A stretch of DNA of 37,986 nt from Candidatus Methanofastidiosum methylothiophilum (GTDB lineage Archaea > Methanobacteriota_B > Thermococci > Methanofastidiosales > Methanofastidiosaceae). Of the stretch, positions 1 to 7,968 are shown one piece after another. Within the stretch, counting starts at the first letter, position 1, and the number at the start of each line of letters is the position of its first letter. The stretch lies in NCBI GenBank assembly GCA_001587575.1, contig LNJC01000012.1, forward strand, positions 1-37,986, read 5' to 3'. The notes beneath the pieces are model-generated. The model was not told the origin of the DNA. It did not search any database and saw only the letters and a list, made by a program, of their open reading frames with translations. The translations under genes were made by a program, and so were the position numbers.

Positions 1-60
1 TTACTTGGAAACTTCATAGAACTTTTAGAAAAGGAGGTAGAAAACTATGAAGCGAAATAA
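1..60 (+). CDS. 3' end of an unidentified upstream gene
   Basis: The first frame is open from base 1 to a TAA at 58-60 and reads as a plausible charged helical C-terminus (LLGNFIELLEKEVENYEAK). The same frame stays open after the stop for 23 more codons, to a second TAA at 130-132, directly before the sirC start. That extension has aromatic, protein-like content, so the true gene end could be 132 if the first TAA is an error or a recent mutation. A strong GGAGGT at 33-38 lies inside this tail. The family cannot be identified from so short a piece. Confidence 0.45.
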   Translation, partial: LLGNFIELLEKEVENYEAK

Positions 61-132
61 TTACCAGATAACACATATAAAGATTTTTGGGAAAAGATTT
101 ATAATATGTTTGCATTGTTTGTTCGTGATTAA

Positions 133-666
133 TTGTACTTTCCCATAATTCTTAATACAAATAAAGAAGTTCTAATTATCGGTGCAGGTAACGTATCTTT
201 ACGAAAAACTAAAAAACTTCTTGAATTCACAGACAAAATAAGAGTAGTTTCGACTGAATTTCACAAAGATTTTGATAATTTAAATATTAAAAAAATTGAA
301 ATGGAAGTAAATGAAGAAAATTTCTCAGATCTGATCACTGAAGAAACAAGTTTTGTAATATTATCACTTAATAATAAAGAGCTCAATAAAAAGCTAGCCA
401 TCATTTGTAAAAATAATAAATTGCTTGTTAATGTAGTTGATGACAAGGATTTATCAGATATTATTTTTCCTGCAGTAATCGAAAGAGATAATCTCTTAGT
501 TGCAATATCCACTAAAGGGGAATGTCCATTCTATTCCAAAAAACTTAAAGATGAACTAACTGAGTTTATCGATAGAAAGCAGAAAGAAGCAAAAATCTTA
601 ATTGATGCTAGAAAAAAAGGAGATATTCTTGAAGATACTTATGAAAAAATTAAAAGAGGATTCTAA
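133..666 (+). CDS. sirC: Precorrin-2 dehydrogenase / siroheme synthase N-terminal type (SirC/Met8-like)
   Basis: A 177-residue cytosolic protein of the family that uses NAD+ to oxidise precorrin-2 to sirohydrochlorin, the substrate of nickel chelation in F430 synthesis. The N-terminus MYFPIILNTNKEVLIIGAGN is the typical start of the family, with a Rossmann glycine motif (GAGNVSLRK, about residues 17-25). The central VVDDKDLSDIIFPAVIERD and ISTKGECPFYSKKLKDEL match the conserved core. The start is TTG at 133, because the family Met falls exactly there and the frame has a stop at 130-132. The nearest RBS-like sequence is only GTGAT at 125-129. The gene abuts hemA with no gap (TAA then ATG). Whether it also chelates metal, as Met8 does, cannot be told. 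Confidence 0.88.
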   Translation: MYFPIILNTNKEVLIIGAGNVSLRKTKKLLEFTDKIRVVSTEFHKDFDNLNIKKIEMEVNEENFSDLITEETSFVILSLNNKELNKKLAIICKNNKLLVNVVDDKDLSDIIFPAVIERDNLLVAISTKGECPFYSKKLKDELTEFIDRKQKEAKILIDARKKGDILEDTYEKIKRGF

Positions 667-1890
667 ATGTTCCTGCTAAATTATAAAATTACATACCAAA
701 ATGCTCCAGCACATGTGAGGGAGAAATTTTCCTTTTCTAAAAAACATAGAAATAAACTAATGAGACAAATTTGTTCTGAAACTGGAGTAAAAGGATGCGT
801 CATTCTCAATACGTGCAACAGAACAGAGATCTATACGGTAGCAGATAGGGGAGAATCCATAGAAGGAATAATACTTCTTTTGAAGGACATATCCCCCGAT
901 GTGGAGAATTATTTAGAAATATCTAGCGGAAATGAAGCTATAAGACATTTATTTAGAGTTGCATCAGGTTTAGAGTCTCTAATAATTGGTGAAAATCAGA
1001 TTTTAGCTCAAGTTAAAAATAATTATTTTGAATGTAAGGATGAATGCTCAACTGATTCATTATTAGATATAATTTTTAATCAAGCTATAAGAGTCGGGAA
1101 ACTTGTAAGAACAAATACAGATATTTCAAAAGGTGGGGTTTCAGTTGGAAGCGCAGCAGTTAAGCTTGCTGAAAAAATATTTGGTTCTTTAAATGGCAAA
1201 AAAATACTAATAGTTGGAGCAGGAGAAATGAGTTGCCTTATTGCTAAATCACTTTCATCAAAAGGTGTGGAAGGAGTATATGTTTCTAACAGAAATTACG
1301 AAACTGCAAAAAATATAGCAGAAACTATTGGTGGTCAGGCATTGAAGTTTGACTATTTAAATGATCATATTAAATTTACTGACCTTGTTATAACTGCAAC
1401 TTCTGCACCCCATACTATAATTCATGCGAGAGACCTTAAAGAGGTAATAAAAGAAAGAAATAAAGATTTAGTAATAATAGATATTGCAATACCTAAAGAT
1501 GTTGATGAATCTGTTAGAGAAATTGAAGGTGTGCATCTTTATAATATTGATTCTCTTTCAGAGATAGCCAAAGAGAATATGGAAATACGAAGAGAAGAAG
1601 CGGAAAAGGCTTCATTGATTGTTGAAGAAGAATTAAAAAAACTTGAGGTCAATCTCAAAGGAATGTTTGTAGAACCTTATATAGCTGACGTATGGTTAAA
1701 AGCTGAAAATATCAGAAAGTCAGAACTTGATAGAGCTTTAAGAATGCTAAATTTAGAGAATGAAAAAGATAAAATGATCATAGAGGATTTAACAAAGTCA
1801 ATTGTTTCTAAAATTCTCCACAAACCTGTTAGAGATCTAAGAGAAAAAGTATATAATAATTTGGAGGCGGTAGAATCTTTCCAGAAGTAA
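667..1890 (+). CDS. hemA: Glutamyl-tRNA reductase
   Basis: A 407-residue enzyme that reduces glutamyl-tRNA(Glu) with NADPH to glutamate-1-semialdehyde, the first step of C5-pathway tetrapyrrole synthesis. The catalytic cysteine lies in the conserved NTCNRTEIY (Cys50). It is followed by the substrate-domain motif [15 protein letters not shown] and the NADPH-binding motif [10 protein letters not shown] (about residues 178-187). The C-terminal helical dimerisation segment runs to the end. A GAGGA at 656-660 sits 6 nt before the ATG. The gene starts directly after the sirC stop, and its last 16 nt overlap the inferred start of hemB, so the three genes form one unit. Length is normal for the family. 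Confidence 0.95.
   Translation: MFLLNYKITYQNAPAHVREKFSFSKKHRNKLMRQICSETGVKGCVILNTCNRTEIYTVADRGESIEGIILLLKDISPDVENYLEISSGNEAIRHLFRVASGLESLIIGENQILAQVKNNYFECKDECSTDSLLDIIFNQAIRVGKLVRTNTDISKGGVSVGSAAVKLAEKIFGSLNGKKILIVGAGEMSCLIAKSLSSKGVEGVYVSNRNYETAKNIAETIGGQALKFDYLNDHIKFTDLVITATSAPHTIIHARDLKEVIKERNKDLVIIDIAIPKDVDESVREIEGVHLYNIDSLSEIAKENMEIRREEAEKASLIVEEELKKLEVNLKGMFVEPYIADVWLKAENIRKSELDRALRMLNLENEKDKMIIEDLTKSIVSKILHKPVRDLREKVYNNLEAVESFQK
1863..1877 (+). promoter_or_regulatory. Shine-Dalgarno site and ATC start codon of hemB
   Basis: GGAGG at 1863-1867 is followed after 7 nt by ATC at 1875-1877. This is ideal spacing for initiation, and the next codons read [14 protein letters not shown], the usual first residues of HemB after Met. 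The frame has a stop at 1857-1859 and no ATG, GTG or TTG before 2016. The site lies within the end of hemA. Confidence 0.6.
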
Positions 1891-2831
1891 GATTAAGAAG
1901 ATTAAGAAAAAATGAAAAACTTAGAGAATTACTTAGGGAACATGATGTCAATTCAAATGATTTAATTTATCCTATCTTTGTTCATGAAAAAAATAAAATT
2001 GAAGAGATAAAATCTATGCCTGGACAGTTTAGATATCCTATTTCTAGTCTAAAGGAAATAACTAAAAGAGTAGAAGGCCTTGAGATACCTGGGGTATTAC
2101 TATTTGGTATGCCGGAGAAAAAAGATGATTTTGGAAGTGAAGCATATCACGACAAAGGAATTGTTCAAAAGGCTATAAGGGCTGTAAAAGAAAATACTGA
2201 CCTTCTTGTAATTACAGATATTTGCCTGTGCCAGTATACTTCGCATGGACACTGCGGAGTTGTATGCGATGGAATTGTAAAAAATGATGATACATTGAAA
2301 TTATTATCTAAAATTGCATTGTCTCATGCAAAGGCAGGAGCGGATATAGTAGCCCCATCTGACATGATGGACGGAAGGGTTAAAGCAATTAGAACTGAAT
2401 TAGATAATAATTCTTTTGAGGATATTTTGATTATGTCTTATGCCGCGAAATTCTTATCTTCTTTCTACGGACCATTTAGGGAAGCAGCTAATTCTGCCCC
2501 TAGCTTTGGGGATAGAAGAACTTATCAAATGGATCCAGCGAATATATTGGAAGCACTTAGAGAAGTTGAGTTAGACATTAAAGAAGGTGCAGATATAGTA
2601 ATGGTTAAGCCTGCTTTGTCCTATCTTGATGTCATATTTAGGGTAAAAGAAAAATTTGGATTACCTACTGCAGCATATAACGTTAGCGGAGAATACTCAA
2701 TTATTAAGGCTGCATCAAAGATGGGCTGGATCGATGAAAAAAAGGTCGTAAAAGAATTACTTTTAGGGATGAAGCGTGCAGGAGCAGATTTCATAATATC
2801 GTACTTTGCATTGGAGTACTCATCTCTATGA
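1875..2831 (+). CDS. hemB: Delta-aminolevulinic acid dehydratase (porphobilinogen synthase), apparent ATC start
   Basis: Condenses two 5-aminolevulinates to porphobilinogen. The 318-residue reading from 1875 has the normal family length. The three-cysteine metal site is in [14 protein letters not shown]. The catalytic lysines are expected in [15 protein letters not shown] and in [10 protein letters not shown], and PSDMMDGRV is also conserved. The first canonical start is ATG 2016, which would remove 47 residues that clearly belong to the protein ([23 protein letters not shown]). The conserved initiator position is occupied by ATC with a well-placed GGAGG, so either ATC is used or an ATG has been lost or misread. 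The stop overlaps the next gene as ATGA. hemA and hemB are consecutive steps. Confidence 0.93.
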   Translation: MFPEVRLRRLRKNEKLRELLREHDVNSNDLIYPIFVHEKNKIEEIKSMPGQFRYPISSLKEITKRVEGLEIPGVLLFGMPEKKDDFGSEAYHDKGIVQKAIRAVKENTDLLVITDICLCQYTSHGHCGVVCDGIVKNDDTLKLLSKIALSHAKAGADIVAPSDMMDGRVKAIRTELDNNSFEDILIMSYAAKFLSSFYGPFREAANSAPSFGDRRTYQMDPANILEALREVELDIKEGADIVMVKPALSYLDVIFRVKEKFGLPTAAYNVSGEYSIIKAASKMGWIDEKKVVKELLLGMKRAGADFIISYFALEYSSL

Positions 2832-3499
2832 ATAGCTTTCAGATATACACTATTTTAAGATATCATTTTGGAGAAGTTGGAAGCTGGTGGCCTAAAGAAA
2901 ATCCTTTTGAGGTTATTATTGGCTCCATACTAACACAACAATCAAGTTGGACTAATGTAGAAAAGGCATTAATAAATTTAAAAAAAGCAAATGTTATGAC
3001 TCCAAAAGATATAGCTATTATGCCTATAGAAGATCTAAAGCAGATCATTAAGCCGAGTGGATTCTTTAATCAAAAATCAGAAAGACTTAAAGACATTTCA
3101 AAATATATCTTAGAAAAATATGAAGGAGATGTCTCATTATTAATTAAAAATGATAAAAAATATCTAAGAGAAGAACTCCTAAAATTAAAGGGAATTGGCA
3201 GAGAAACTGCAGATAGCATCATTCTCTATGCGGCAGAACAAGATGAATTTGTAGTAGATGCTTATACAAAAAGAATATACTCAAGATTAAAAATAGTTCG
3301 AGAAGATATTGGTTATGAAGATTTAAAAAAACATATAACAGAAGAGATACCAAAAGATCTAATAATTTATCAGGAGTTTCATGGGCTTATTGTACTTTTA
3401 GGGAAAAACTATTGTAAAAAAAATAATCCTATTTGTAAAGACTGCCCACTACATTTAAAATGTGATTTCTCAATAAGTAATAGTGTTAACTTTTGTTAA
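2828..3499 (+). CDS. Endonuclease III-related DNA glycosylase, MagIII-like
   Basis: A 223-residue helix-hairpin-helix GPD glycosylase with a C-terminal [4Fe-4S] site (Cys-X6-Cys-X2-Cys-X5-Cys in [17 protein letters not shown]). The hairpin [10 protein letters not shown] is at about residues 120-129 and the catalytic aspartate is Asp144 (VVDAYTKRI). In true endonuclease III the hairpin reads GRKTA, with a lysine needed for lyase activity. Here it is Glu126, as in the MagIII subgroup of 3-methyladenine glycosylases, so a monofunctional alkylbase glycosylase is more likely than an AP lyase. The N-terminus ([26 protein letters not shown]) also resembles that subgroup. It overlaps hemB by ATGA, and its 3' end overlaps the convergent TPR gene by 14 nt. 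Confidence 0.82.
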   Translation: MNSFQIYTILRYHFGEVGSWWPKENPFEVIIGSILTQQSSWTNVEKALINLKKANVMTPKDIAIMPIEDLKQIIKPSGFFNQKSERLKDISKYILEKYEGDVSLLIKNDKKYLREELLKLKGIGRETADSIILYAAEQDEFVVDAYTKRIYSRLKIVREDIGYEDLKKHITEEIPKDLIIYQEFHGLIVLLGKNYCKKNNPICKDCPLHLKCDFSISNSVNFC

Positions 3500-4649
3500 A
3501 AACTTTTTTATATATACTTTTTGCACTATCAGAGAATCTCTTTGAATCTTCAGTTCTTCCTTGAGATTCGTACATCTCTGCAAGATTTAACATTGCCATT
3601 GCCACATCTGGATTACTACTGCCAAAAGCTTTCTCTAGGATAATAATTCCTTTCTTGAAATAAAACTCTGCTTCCTCATATCTTTCTCTTGCCCGGTATA
3701 ATCCTGCAACATTATTTAAGTAAGTAACTAGAGAAGGATGCGTTTCCCCTAAAGTATTCTGGGATATTTTAATTGCTTCTTTAAAGTACCTCTCTGCATC
3801 ATCATATTTTCCTATTCCTTCTTTTACTAAAGCTATGTTGTTAAATGTCATTGCATTGTAATGGTGATTTCTCCCATAAGTTTTCTCATCAATTTTTAAT
3901 ACTTCTTTGTATAGTTTTTCAGCTGCTTCATAGTTCCCTTCAAGATAATAAACACCTGCAATGTTATTTATTGCGGTGGCAAGGTTGGGATGATCGGGCC
4001 CGTAAGAAATTTTCCATATTTCAAAAGCTCTTTTGTATAACTTTAATGAATCATCATATTGGCCCTTGATTTTGTATATTTCTGCAAGATTATTAAGTGC
4101 AGATCCGATGTTTGGATTTTTTAGTTCTTTATTATGCTCAAATATTTCTATAGCTTTTCTGTAAAAAGATTCTGCTTCATTAAATTTTTTCTCTAAACGG
4201 TAAAGGTCTGCTAAATTATTATAAGATATTGCAGTTTCAAGATGATCCTGACCAAAAGCTTTTAGTTTAATATCTAAAGATCTTGTGTATAGTGGCTCAG
4301 CTTCTTTGTATTTCCCCCTCGATACGTATATACCTGCAAGATTATTCAAAGATGCGGCTACATCTGTATTATCAGGGCCCAAAGTATTTTCCCATATTTC
4401 TAATGCTTTTACAGAAAGAGATTCGGCCTCTTCAAATTTTCCCTGAACTTCATAAATAAGAGAAAGATTATTCATAGAAATAGCAACTTTAGTACTATCA
4501 TTTCCGTAAACTTTTTTTGCAATGTCAATAGAAAGTTTTGCAAGCTCTGCCGCTTCTTTGTATTTTCCTTCCCGATAATTTGTTATTGCTTTGTAGGTAG
4601 TATTATCCCAAAGTACGTCATAAGCTTTTTCTTGATTATTATGGCCCAT
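3486..4649 (-). CDS. Kinesin-light-chain-type tetratricopeptide repeat protein
   Basis: A 387-residue protein made almost entirely of about nine 42-residue TPR units. Each unit carries a NNLA(G/E)IY helix, a (K/R)YEEAE helix and a loop of the type YGPDHP(N/S)LA. No signal peptide, membrane segment or catalytic domain is visible, so it is probably a cytosolic protein-binding scaffold. The start is the ATG at 4649 with GGAG about 8 nt upstream on the minus strand. It lies 26 nt downstream of the response regulator gene and is probably co-transcribed, which suggests the pair acts together in signalling. The partner is unknown. Confidence 0.88.
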   Translation of the reverse strand: MGHNNQEKAYDVLWDNTTYKAITNYREGKYKEAAELAKLSIDIAKKVYGNDSTKVAISMNNLSLIYEVQGKFEEAESLSVKALEIWENTLGPDNTDVAASLNNLAGIYVSRGKYKEAEPLYTRSLDIKLKAFGQDHLETAISYNNLADLYRLEKKFNEAESFYRKAIEIFEHNKELKNPNIGSALNNLAEIYKIKGQYDDSLKLYKRAFEIWKISYGPDHPNLATAINNIAGVYYLEGNYEAAEKLYKEVLKIDEKTYGRNHHYNAMTFNNIALVKEGIGKYDDAERYFKEAIKISQNTLGETHPSLVTYLNNVAGLYRARERYEEAEFYFKKGIIILEKAFGSSNPDVAMAMLNLAEMYESQGRTEDSKRFSDSAKSIYKKVFNKS

Positions 4650-4675
4650 TTTATTACTCCTATGGATAAATAAAA

Positions 4676-5026
4676 CTAAATAGTCTTATATTTTTCTATA
4701 ATCTCTTTTAGTTCATTGAATCTAATAGGTTTTCTTAAGACTTCTTTAACGCCGGCTTCTAATGCTTTAGAGCCTATGGTAGATCCATAAGCAGTGATGG
4801 CAATTATCTTTGCCTTCGGATCAATTATTAGTATTTCCTTAGTAGCCTCTATGCCACTTTTTTTTGGAAGTTGTAAGTCCATGAGAACCATGTCTGGTTT
4901 ATGTTCTTTGTAAAGAGAAACTGCTGCTTCTCCGTCCGAAGCAGTAAATAAAGTATCTTCCTCTAGTAACTCCTGATAAAATTCAGATAAATCTTTGTAA
5001 TCCTCGACAATTAAGATTTTTGACAT
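4676..5026 (-). CDS. Stand-alone response regulator receiver domain protein
   Basis: A 116-residue CheY-like receiver with no output domain. The acidic pocket is Glu8-Asp9 (LIVEDYKDL), the phospho-acceptor is Asp50 (LMDLQLP), the switch threonine is Thr78 (AITAYG) and the conserved lysine is Lys99 (LRKPI). All catalytic positions are intact, so it should accept phosphate from a histidine kinase. No kinase gene is nearby. It is the first gene of a minus-strand pair with the TPR protein and is divergent from the cfb operon, sharing the 5027-5232 control region. Output is probably through protein contact, perhaps with the TPR protein. Confidence 0.92.
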   Translation of the reverse strand: MSKILIVEDYKDLSEFYQELLEEDTLFTASDGEAAVSLYKEHKPDMVLMDLQLPKKSGIEATKEILIIDPKAKIIAITAYGSTIGSKALEAGVKEVLRKPIRFNELKEIIEKYKTI

Positions 5027-5106
5027 AAAACCACACTATTTTTAAAATATCTACTTTCTTTATGTATTTAGCTTATAAAAACTTTATTATGAAAAAACGA
5101 TAAACT

Positions 5107-5150
5107 TTTAATAGATGCCAGTTTAGGCCAGTTGGAACTTATCTATTAAA
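5107..5150. promoter_or_regulatory. Perfect 10-bp inverted repeat enclosing two GCCAGTT direct repeats; candidate operator
   Basis: TTTAATAGAT (5107-5116) and its exact reverse complement ATCTATTAAA (5141-5150) flank 24 bp that contain GCCAGTT twice, at 5117-5123 and 5127-5133, exactly 10 bp apart. It lies between two divergent genes (response regulator and cfbA), just upstream of a TATA-like TTTAAAAAT at 5158-5166. A transcription factor site is more likely than a terminator because no transcript ends here. Confidence 0.55.
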
Positions 5151-5157
5151 CAAAACC

Positions 5158-5219
5158 TTTAAAAATAATGAAAATTAAGATAAGTAACACATAATATAAA
5201 TAAAGTAACACGATAATAT
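5158..5219 (+). promoter_or_regulatory. cfb operon promoter region with a tandem direct repeat
   Basis: Two TATA candidates are visible: TTTAAAAAT at 5158-5166, and TAATATAAAT at 5192-5201. A direct repeat covers the second: AAGTAACACATAATAT (5182-5197) and AAGTAACACGATAATAT (5203-5219), about 21 bp apart with one inserted base. Such spacing, two helical turns, suits a dimeric regulator bound over the core promoter. A TGAGGTG ribosome binding site follows at 5220-5226, ahead of the cfbA ATG at 5233. Confidence 0.5.
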
Positions 5220-5232
5220 TTGAGGTGTAACT

Positions 5233-5616
5233 ATGAAAGGTGCAATTTTAGTTGGACATGGAAGTAGGCTAAATTACAACAAAGAGCTTCTAATAAAGTT
5301 ATCAGAAACTTTTAAAGAGTATTTCGATGGCAAAATAATTGAAATAGGATTCATGGAAATGAACACTCCAAAAATAATGGATGCAATTAGAAGTGCTGTT
5401 AAAAAAGGTGCAGATGAATTGTACATAGTTCCAGTATTTCTAGCAAAAGGTATACACACGACAGAAGATATTCCAAATGAAGTGGGAGGTTTCCAAAGTG
5501 GAAAAAGCTTCATGGATTTAGATGGGAAAAAAGTAAAGCTAATCTACTGCGAACCTATCGGACCTGACAGAAGAATTGCGGAAATTCTTTGGGATAGAGT
5601 AAAGGAAAAATATTAA
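5233..5616 (+). CDS. cfbA: Sirohydrochlorin nickelochelatase (small CbiX type)
   Basis: Inserts Ni2+ into sirohydrochlorin, the first committed step of coenzyme F430 synthesis. The 127-residue length is that of the short, homodimeric archaeal CbiX/CfbA form. The metal-binding histidines are His9 (LVGHGSR) and His75 (GIHTTEDIP). No histidine-rich loop is present. The family can also insert cobalt, but four other F430 genes follow without gaps, so nickel insertion is the likely role. TGAGGTG lies 6 nt before the ATG. The stop overlaps the cfbE start (TAATG). Confidence 0.93.
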   Translation: MKGAILVGHGSRLNYNKELLIKLSETFKEYFDGKIIEIGFMEMNTPKIMDAIRSAVKKGADELYIVPVFLAKGIHTTEDIPNEVGGFQSGKSFMDLDGKKVKLIYCEPIGPDRRIAEILWDRVKEKY

Positions 5617-6887
5617 TGAACAAATTTATTGTTCTTGATATAAATCATGGGGGAGATTATCTAGCAGCTATTTTAAAAAATAGAGGCTACGAAGTAATTG
5701 TCTATGATATATATCATAAGGGAGGAGAGAAAAAACAAAAACTCAATGAAAAAAACATTAGAGTTTTTGAGGATATAAGGGGAGACCATTTAGATTATAA
5801 TATTGCATATCCTGTCCATTGCCCTGAACAATTTTTTTCTTTATTTCCAAATAACAATAAAATTACTCATCATGAATTAGTAAAATTTCTTTTTAATCAT
5901 AGAAAAAAAATAATTGAGATAACTGGATCAAAGGGTAAAACTACTACTGCAAATCTATTGGCTTTTCTTTTATCATTTGAAGAGGAGATTTTATTAAATA
6001 ATTCAACTGGATTTCAGAGTTTTATAAATGGTAATTCAAAATTAATAGATAAAGAAAATTCTATATCTGCAGGTTATACTGCTAAAATATTGTCCCAAGA
6101 GTATAATAAATTTCATGTTCTCGAAGAAAGCCTTGGAGTGTGTGGAGTTGGTGATGTATCTATTCTAACAAGTATGAATCCTATTTATAATATTAAAGCA
6201 GGAAACGGAAATTCAGTTGATGCAAAAAAGCAGCTTTTCAAATTATCGGAAAATAAGATTATAATTGACTCAAAAGATAAAATTGCAAATAATATAGCAA
6301 ATGAATATAAAAAAGAAGTATTCCGAATAGGAGAAGATATTAATATTATTACCCCGGACACATTAGAAGTCGGAAAAGATGTTAATTCAACTATTTATAT
6401 CAAAGATTTAGAATTAATATCTAAGTTTAAGGGAAGCTATCTTTTGGCAGGGTATGTCAATCCTATCTTATTTAGCGTTATGTCTCTTAAGATACTTGAT
6501 AAAGACTTAGAAAACGTTATTTCGAATTTATCTAGGTTCGATGGAGTCAAAAATAGATTGTCAGTTATAATTGAGAACAGTATTACTAAAATCATTGATA
6601 AATCTGGAGGATTTTCTGAGGCCAGTCTAAGATATTTATTATCTCTTCTAAAAAGACACTATGATATTTATTATAAAAACATTAATTTATTAATTGATTT
6701 AAATAATGTATCGCATTGTCAACAGATAGATCTGAATGCATTAGATGCTGTAATTGGAGAATTTGGTAATCTTGTAGACAATGCATTTTTAGTAGGTAAC
6801 TACGATTTTGAAAGATTTAAATATCTAAAAAATAGTTCTGAGCTTATTACACAAAAAGGGGATCTTTTAATAGAATGTGGTAAGTGA
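5616..6887 (+). CDS. cfbE: Coenzyme F430 synthetase (Mur ligase-like)
   Basis: Catalyses the last F430 step, ATP-dependent closure of the six-membered carbocyclic ring from the seco-F430 acid. The protein has 423 residues and a Mur-ligase layout: an N-terminal Rossmann-like region, the ATP-binding loop TGSKGKTTT (about residues 103-111), a central domain with LEESLGVCGVGDVSILTSMNP, and a C-terminal ligase domain. Peptidoglycan synthesis genes are absent from the neighbourhood and the gene lies between cfbA and cfbD, which supports F430 rather than cell-wall function. It starts one base inside the cfbA stop and ends 1 nt before the cfbD ATG. Confidence 0.92.
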   Translation: MNKFIVLDINHGGDYLAAILKNRGYEVIVYDIYHKGGEKKQKLNEKNIRVFEDIRGDHLDYNIAYPVHCPEQFFSLFPNNNKITHHELVKFLFNHRKKIIEITGSKGKTTTANLLAFLLSFEEEILLNNSTGFQSFINGNSKLIDKENSISAGYTAKILSQEYNKFHVLEESLGVCGVGDVSILTSMNPIYNIKAGNGNSVDAKKQLFKLSENKIIIDSKDKIANNIANEYKKEVFRIGEDINIITPDTLEVGKDVNSTIYIKDLELISKFKGSYLLAGYVNPILFSVMSLKILDKDLENVISNLSRFDGVKNRLSVIIENSITKIIDKSGGFSEASLRYLLSLLKRHYDIYYKNINLLIDLNNVSHCQQIDLNALDAVIGEFGNLVDNAFLVGNYDFERFKYLKNSSELITQKGDLLIECGK

Positions 6888-6888
6888 T

Positions 6889-7968
6889 ATGATGAATATT
6901 TTAACTCCAAGACCAAATCCAATCGTTGCGGCCTTGTATACATTAAGGGATCTTGATGTTGATGTTGCAGTATTACATGGGCCTTCAGGATGCGGATTTC
7001 GAGCGGCTAGATTACTAGAAGAAGATGGAATGAAAGTTGTTACGACTTCAATGTCTGAAGAGGACCTAATTTTTGGTGCAAGTGATAAACTTATAGAGGT
7101 CTTAAAAGAAATTGATGAACTTTTTTCACCTAAGACTATAGGTGTTGTTGGATCATGCGTTAGCATGATAATTGGTGAAAATGTAAAAAAAGCGATAATA
7201 GATTCAGGTTTGAAAGATAAAGCTTTCTTTGTAGAAATACATGGGTGCATGGGGGCAAATACAAGAGGGGCTATAGAAACACTGAAAGCTGCAATGGACT
7301 TTGGTTTAATTGATGAAAATGAATTTCAAAGACAAGAAAAGATGCTTCTTTTAGCTACGGAAGTAGAATCAAATAGTGGTATGGCAAAGTCAAAATATAC
7401 AAGACCTTCAAGAGGAGCTGATCTTAGAACTGTTGCAGAATATATTGTCAATCTATTAAAAGACAAAAAAAAGATAGCAGTAGTATTAAATGCGAAAAAA
7501 GAAACTGCGTATCTTTTTGCAGATATTCCTCTAGCTATAAATCTAGCTTCTAAGAAATATGGGGGATCTATTATTAATGTTTGCAATCTTTCTAAAATTG
7601 TCGGCCTATCAAGAATAAAGCGATATGCGGGAGACATAATTAATAACTATGACTCTAATGGAATCACTATTGATTATATCTCTGGAGGATTAGATGAGTA
7701 CCCCATAGCAGGTAAAAATGCGATAGAATATCTTAAAGATAAGGATTTTGATCTTCTAGTGGCAGTAGGTATACCTCAAGCTTTGCCAATTCTTAATAAA
7801 GAATCAATTGCCGTTACAAACGGACCTAGGGAAGTGCATCCACTTGAAGATGCAGGCTATAAATATGTAACAGTTGAGATAGCATCACATTCAACTGTAA
7901 TGGGTATACGAGATATTGTTCTAAGTGAACTTGGCGAAGTAATAAGGGATGTTGCAGGGATTCAATGA
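6889..7968 (+). CDS. cfbD: Ni-sirohydrochlorin a,c-diamide reductive cyclase, catalytic subunit (NifD-like)
   Basis: With CfbC it carries out the six-electron reduction and lactam ring formation on Ni-sirohydrochlorin a,c-diamide. It is related to nitrogenase NifD and to the dark-operative protochlorophyllide reductase. With the start at 6889 it has 359 residues. Cluster-binding cysteines are placed at Cys35 (GPSGCGFRA), Cys90 (VGSCVSMI) and Cys120 (EIHGCMGAN). A GTG at 6877 would add four residues and a second ATG sits at 6892. I prefer 6889 because AGTGAT directly precedes it and it follows the cfbE stop. The stop overlaps cfbC by ATGA. Confidence 0.92.
   Translation: MMNILTPRPNPIVAALYTLRDLDVDVAVLHGPSGCGFRAARLLEEDGMKVVTTSMSEEDLIFGASDKLIEVLKEIDELFSPKTIGVVGSCVSMIIGENVKKAIIDSGLKDKAFFVEIHGCMGANTRGAIETLKAAMDFGLIDENEFQRQEKMLLLATEVESNSGMAKSKYTRPSRGADLRTVAEYIVNLLKDKKKIAVVLNAKKETAYLFADIPLAINLASKKYGGSIINVCNLSKIVGLSRIKRYAGDIINNYDSNGITIDYISGGLDEYPIAGKNAIEYLKDKDFDLLVAVGIPQALPILNKESIAVTNGPREVHPLEDAGYKYVTVEIASHSTVMGIRDIVLSELGEVIRDVAGIQ

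Noticed and set aside
47-148. A 33-residue reading frame with a strong GGAGGT 8 nt upstream
   Set aside because: The peptide is rich in Ile, Phe and Cys without recognisable pattern and overlaps the start of sirC by 16 nt. It is kept only as a possible leader in the findings.
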